Shown here: in pieces, positions 63,605 to 64,000 of the stretch | Layout: the number at the start of each line of letters is the position of its first letter | Position numbering within the stretch: the stretch's first letter is position 1 | NCBI GenBank assembly: GCA_021299695.1 | Contig: JAJTEK010000027.1 | Location: 1-64,000 of the forward strand | Source of the DNA: Pirellula sp. | GTDB lineage: Bacteria > Planctomycetota > Planctomycetia > Pirellulales > Pirellulaceae | DNA: 64,000 bases | Direction: 5' to 3' | Notes under the pieces: model-generated | Seen by the model: only the letters and a program-made list of their open reading frames with translations | Told to the model about the DNA's origin: nothing | The model's database searches: none | Made by a program: the position numbers and the translations under genes

Positions 63605-63740
63605 AGAAATTCTCCAGCTCCTTGGCTGTGTGTCGCTGATAGGATCTCAGAAAGAGGACTGTTGATTCTCCCCCCCCCTTGCCCGACGAATCTAGCTTGT
63701 ATGATACACCGAGGCTCCGGTTACGGGTCAATAGACCGTG

Positions 63741-63815
63741 GAGGCTTTACTCGCGCCGCCGTCCACCGCTTGGCAGCGGATGGCTACGAGTCGCAGCGGA
63801 TGGTTCGTGGTAACC
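63741..63815 (-). repeat. Dispersed ~73-bp repeat, copy 3 (inverted)
   Basis: The reverse complement resembles 28302-28374 and 34007-34079. GTCCACCGCTTGGCAGCGGA, then TGGCTACGAG, is the best conserved part; the outer parts are diverged. It lies between the sulfatase and acpS starts or ends, away from the CHAT cassette. Confidence 0.65.
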
Positions 63816-63855
63816 TGTGAGCCTAACCAACTTGGCCGTTTGGTACCGGCCAGGA

Positions 63856-64000
63856 TCAGCCCAAGCCGACTGCGAATGCCACCGCGTATGCCTTGCAGTG
63901 GGAAATCGACACCTCAACTTTGGTAATCCCAAGCTCCTTGGCGATTTCCAACGCTCGGTTCCATAAAATCACCGAGGGTGCCCCAGAAGGCAAATTCACC
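63856..64000 (-). CDS. acpS: Holo-[acyl-carrier-protein] synthase, C-terminal fragment (runs off the window)
   Basis: 48 codons up to the TGA at 63858-63856. The frame reads NLPSGAPSVILW, ALEIAKELGITKVEVSISHC, then AYAVAFAVGLG. The order G-x-P-x-V-x-L......A......V.VSISHC..YA.A is the end of AcpS, including the conserved SISH. The N-terminal two thirds with the metal-binding Asp and Glu lie beyond the window. AcpS transfers the phosphopantetheine arm to acyl carrier protein. Confidence 0.8.
   Translation of the reverse strand, partial: VNLPSGAPSVILWNRALEIAKELGITKVEVSISHCKAYAVAFAVGLG

Overview
The window looks like chromosome of a planctomycete, probably a Pirellula/Rhodopirellula-like member of the Pirellulales. 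The sequence shows four DUF1559 pseudopilin-like genes, two very large secreted PVC-type cytochromes with a single CxxCH, an N-terminally extended sigma-70 factor, PEP-CTERM proteins, a sulfatase, and several secreted proteins of kinds I know only from planctomycetes. The taxonomic placement is inferred from gene content, not from a marker gene.

Layout. 1-5.7 kb: two successive modules, each made of an Rpn-type nuclease gene, a truncated RHS 'tip' gene with a variable C-terminal domain, a small membrane protein and a 150-bp palindromic repeat. The first RHS copy is broken by a deletion of about 125 bp. 5.7-8.1 kb: a decayed stretch with a PEP-CTERM gene, a broken DUF4832-like gene cut by a third copy of the repeat, and a hairpin element also present at 2.6 kb. 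8.2-16.6 kb: a cytochrome followed by a YhaO/YhaN (SbcD/SbcC-like) nuclease-ATPase pair. 16.7-19.1 kb: a DUF1559 gene with an overlapping lipoprotein gene, then a ParD/ParE toxin-antitoxin pair with a readable promoter and operator. 19.1-28.3 kb: a large membrane-anchored protein divergent from a TPR/TPR/ExbB/ExbD/ExbD operon.

28.3-34.4 kb is the most striking accessory region. A CHAT protease-STAND NTPase-TPR protein and a DUF900 alpha/beta hydrolase form a two-gene operon. It lies between two direct copies of a repeat of about 73 bp and beside an IS110-family transposase remnant. I read it as a candidate defence or regulated cell-death cassette.

34.7-40.9 kb is a probable metal-homeostasis (zinc) locus: an AztD-like metallochaperone with a DUF1559 gene, a COG0523 GTPase with a CxCC motif, a choice-of-anchor-M-like PEP-CTERM protein, and another DUF1559 gene. 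TGCAAT/ATTGCA inverted repeats lie in front of the transcription units and suggest one shared regulator. 41-64 kb is mostly housekeeping and planctomycete-specific genes: nth, a second cytochrome, paired membrane proteins, yraN, argH, a glycoside-hydrolase-like protein, zwf, a histidine phosphatase, a sugar isomerase-like protein, hisH, the extended sigma factor, a DUF1559 gene, a sulfatase, and the C-terminal end of acpS at the window edge. No rRNA, tRNA or CRISPR array was seen.
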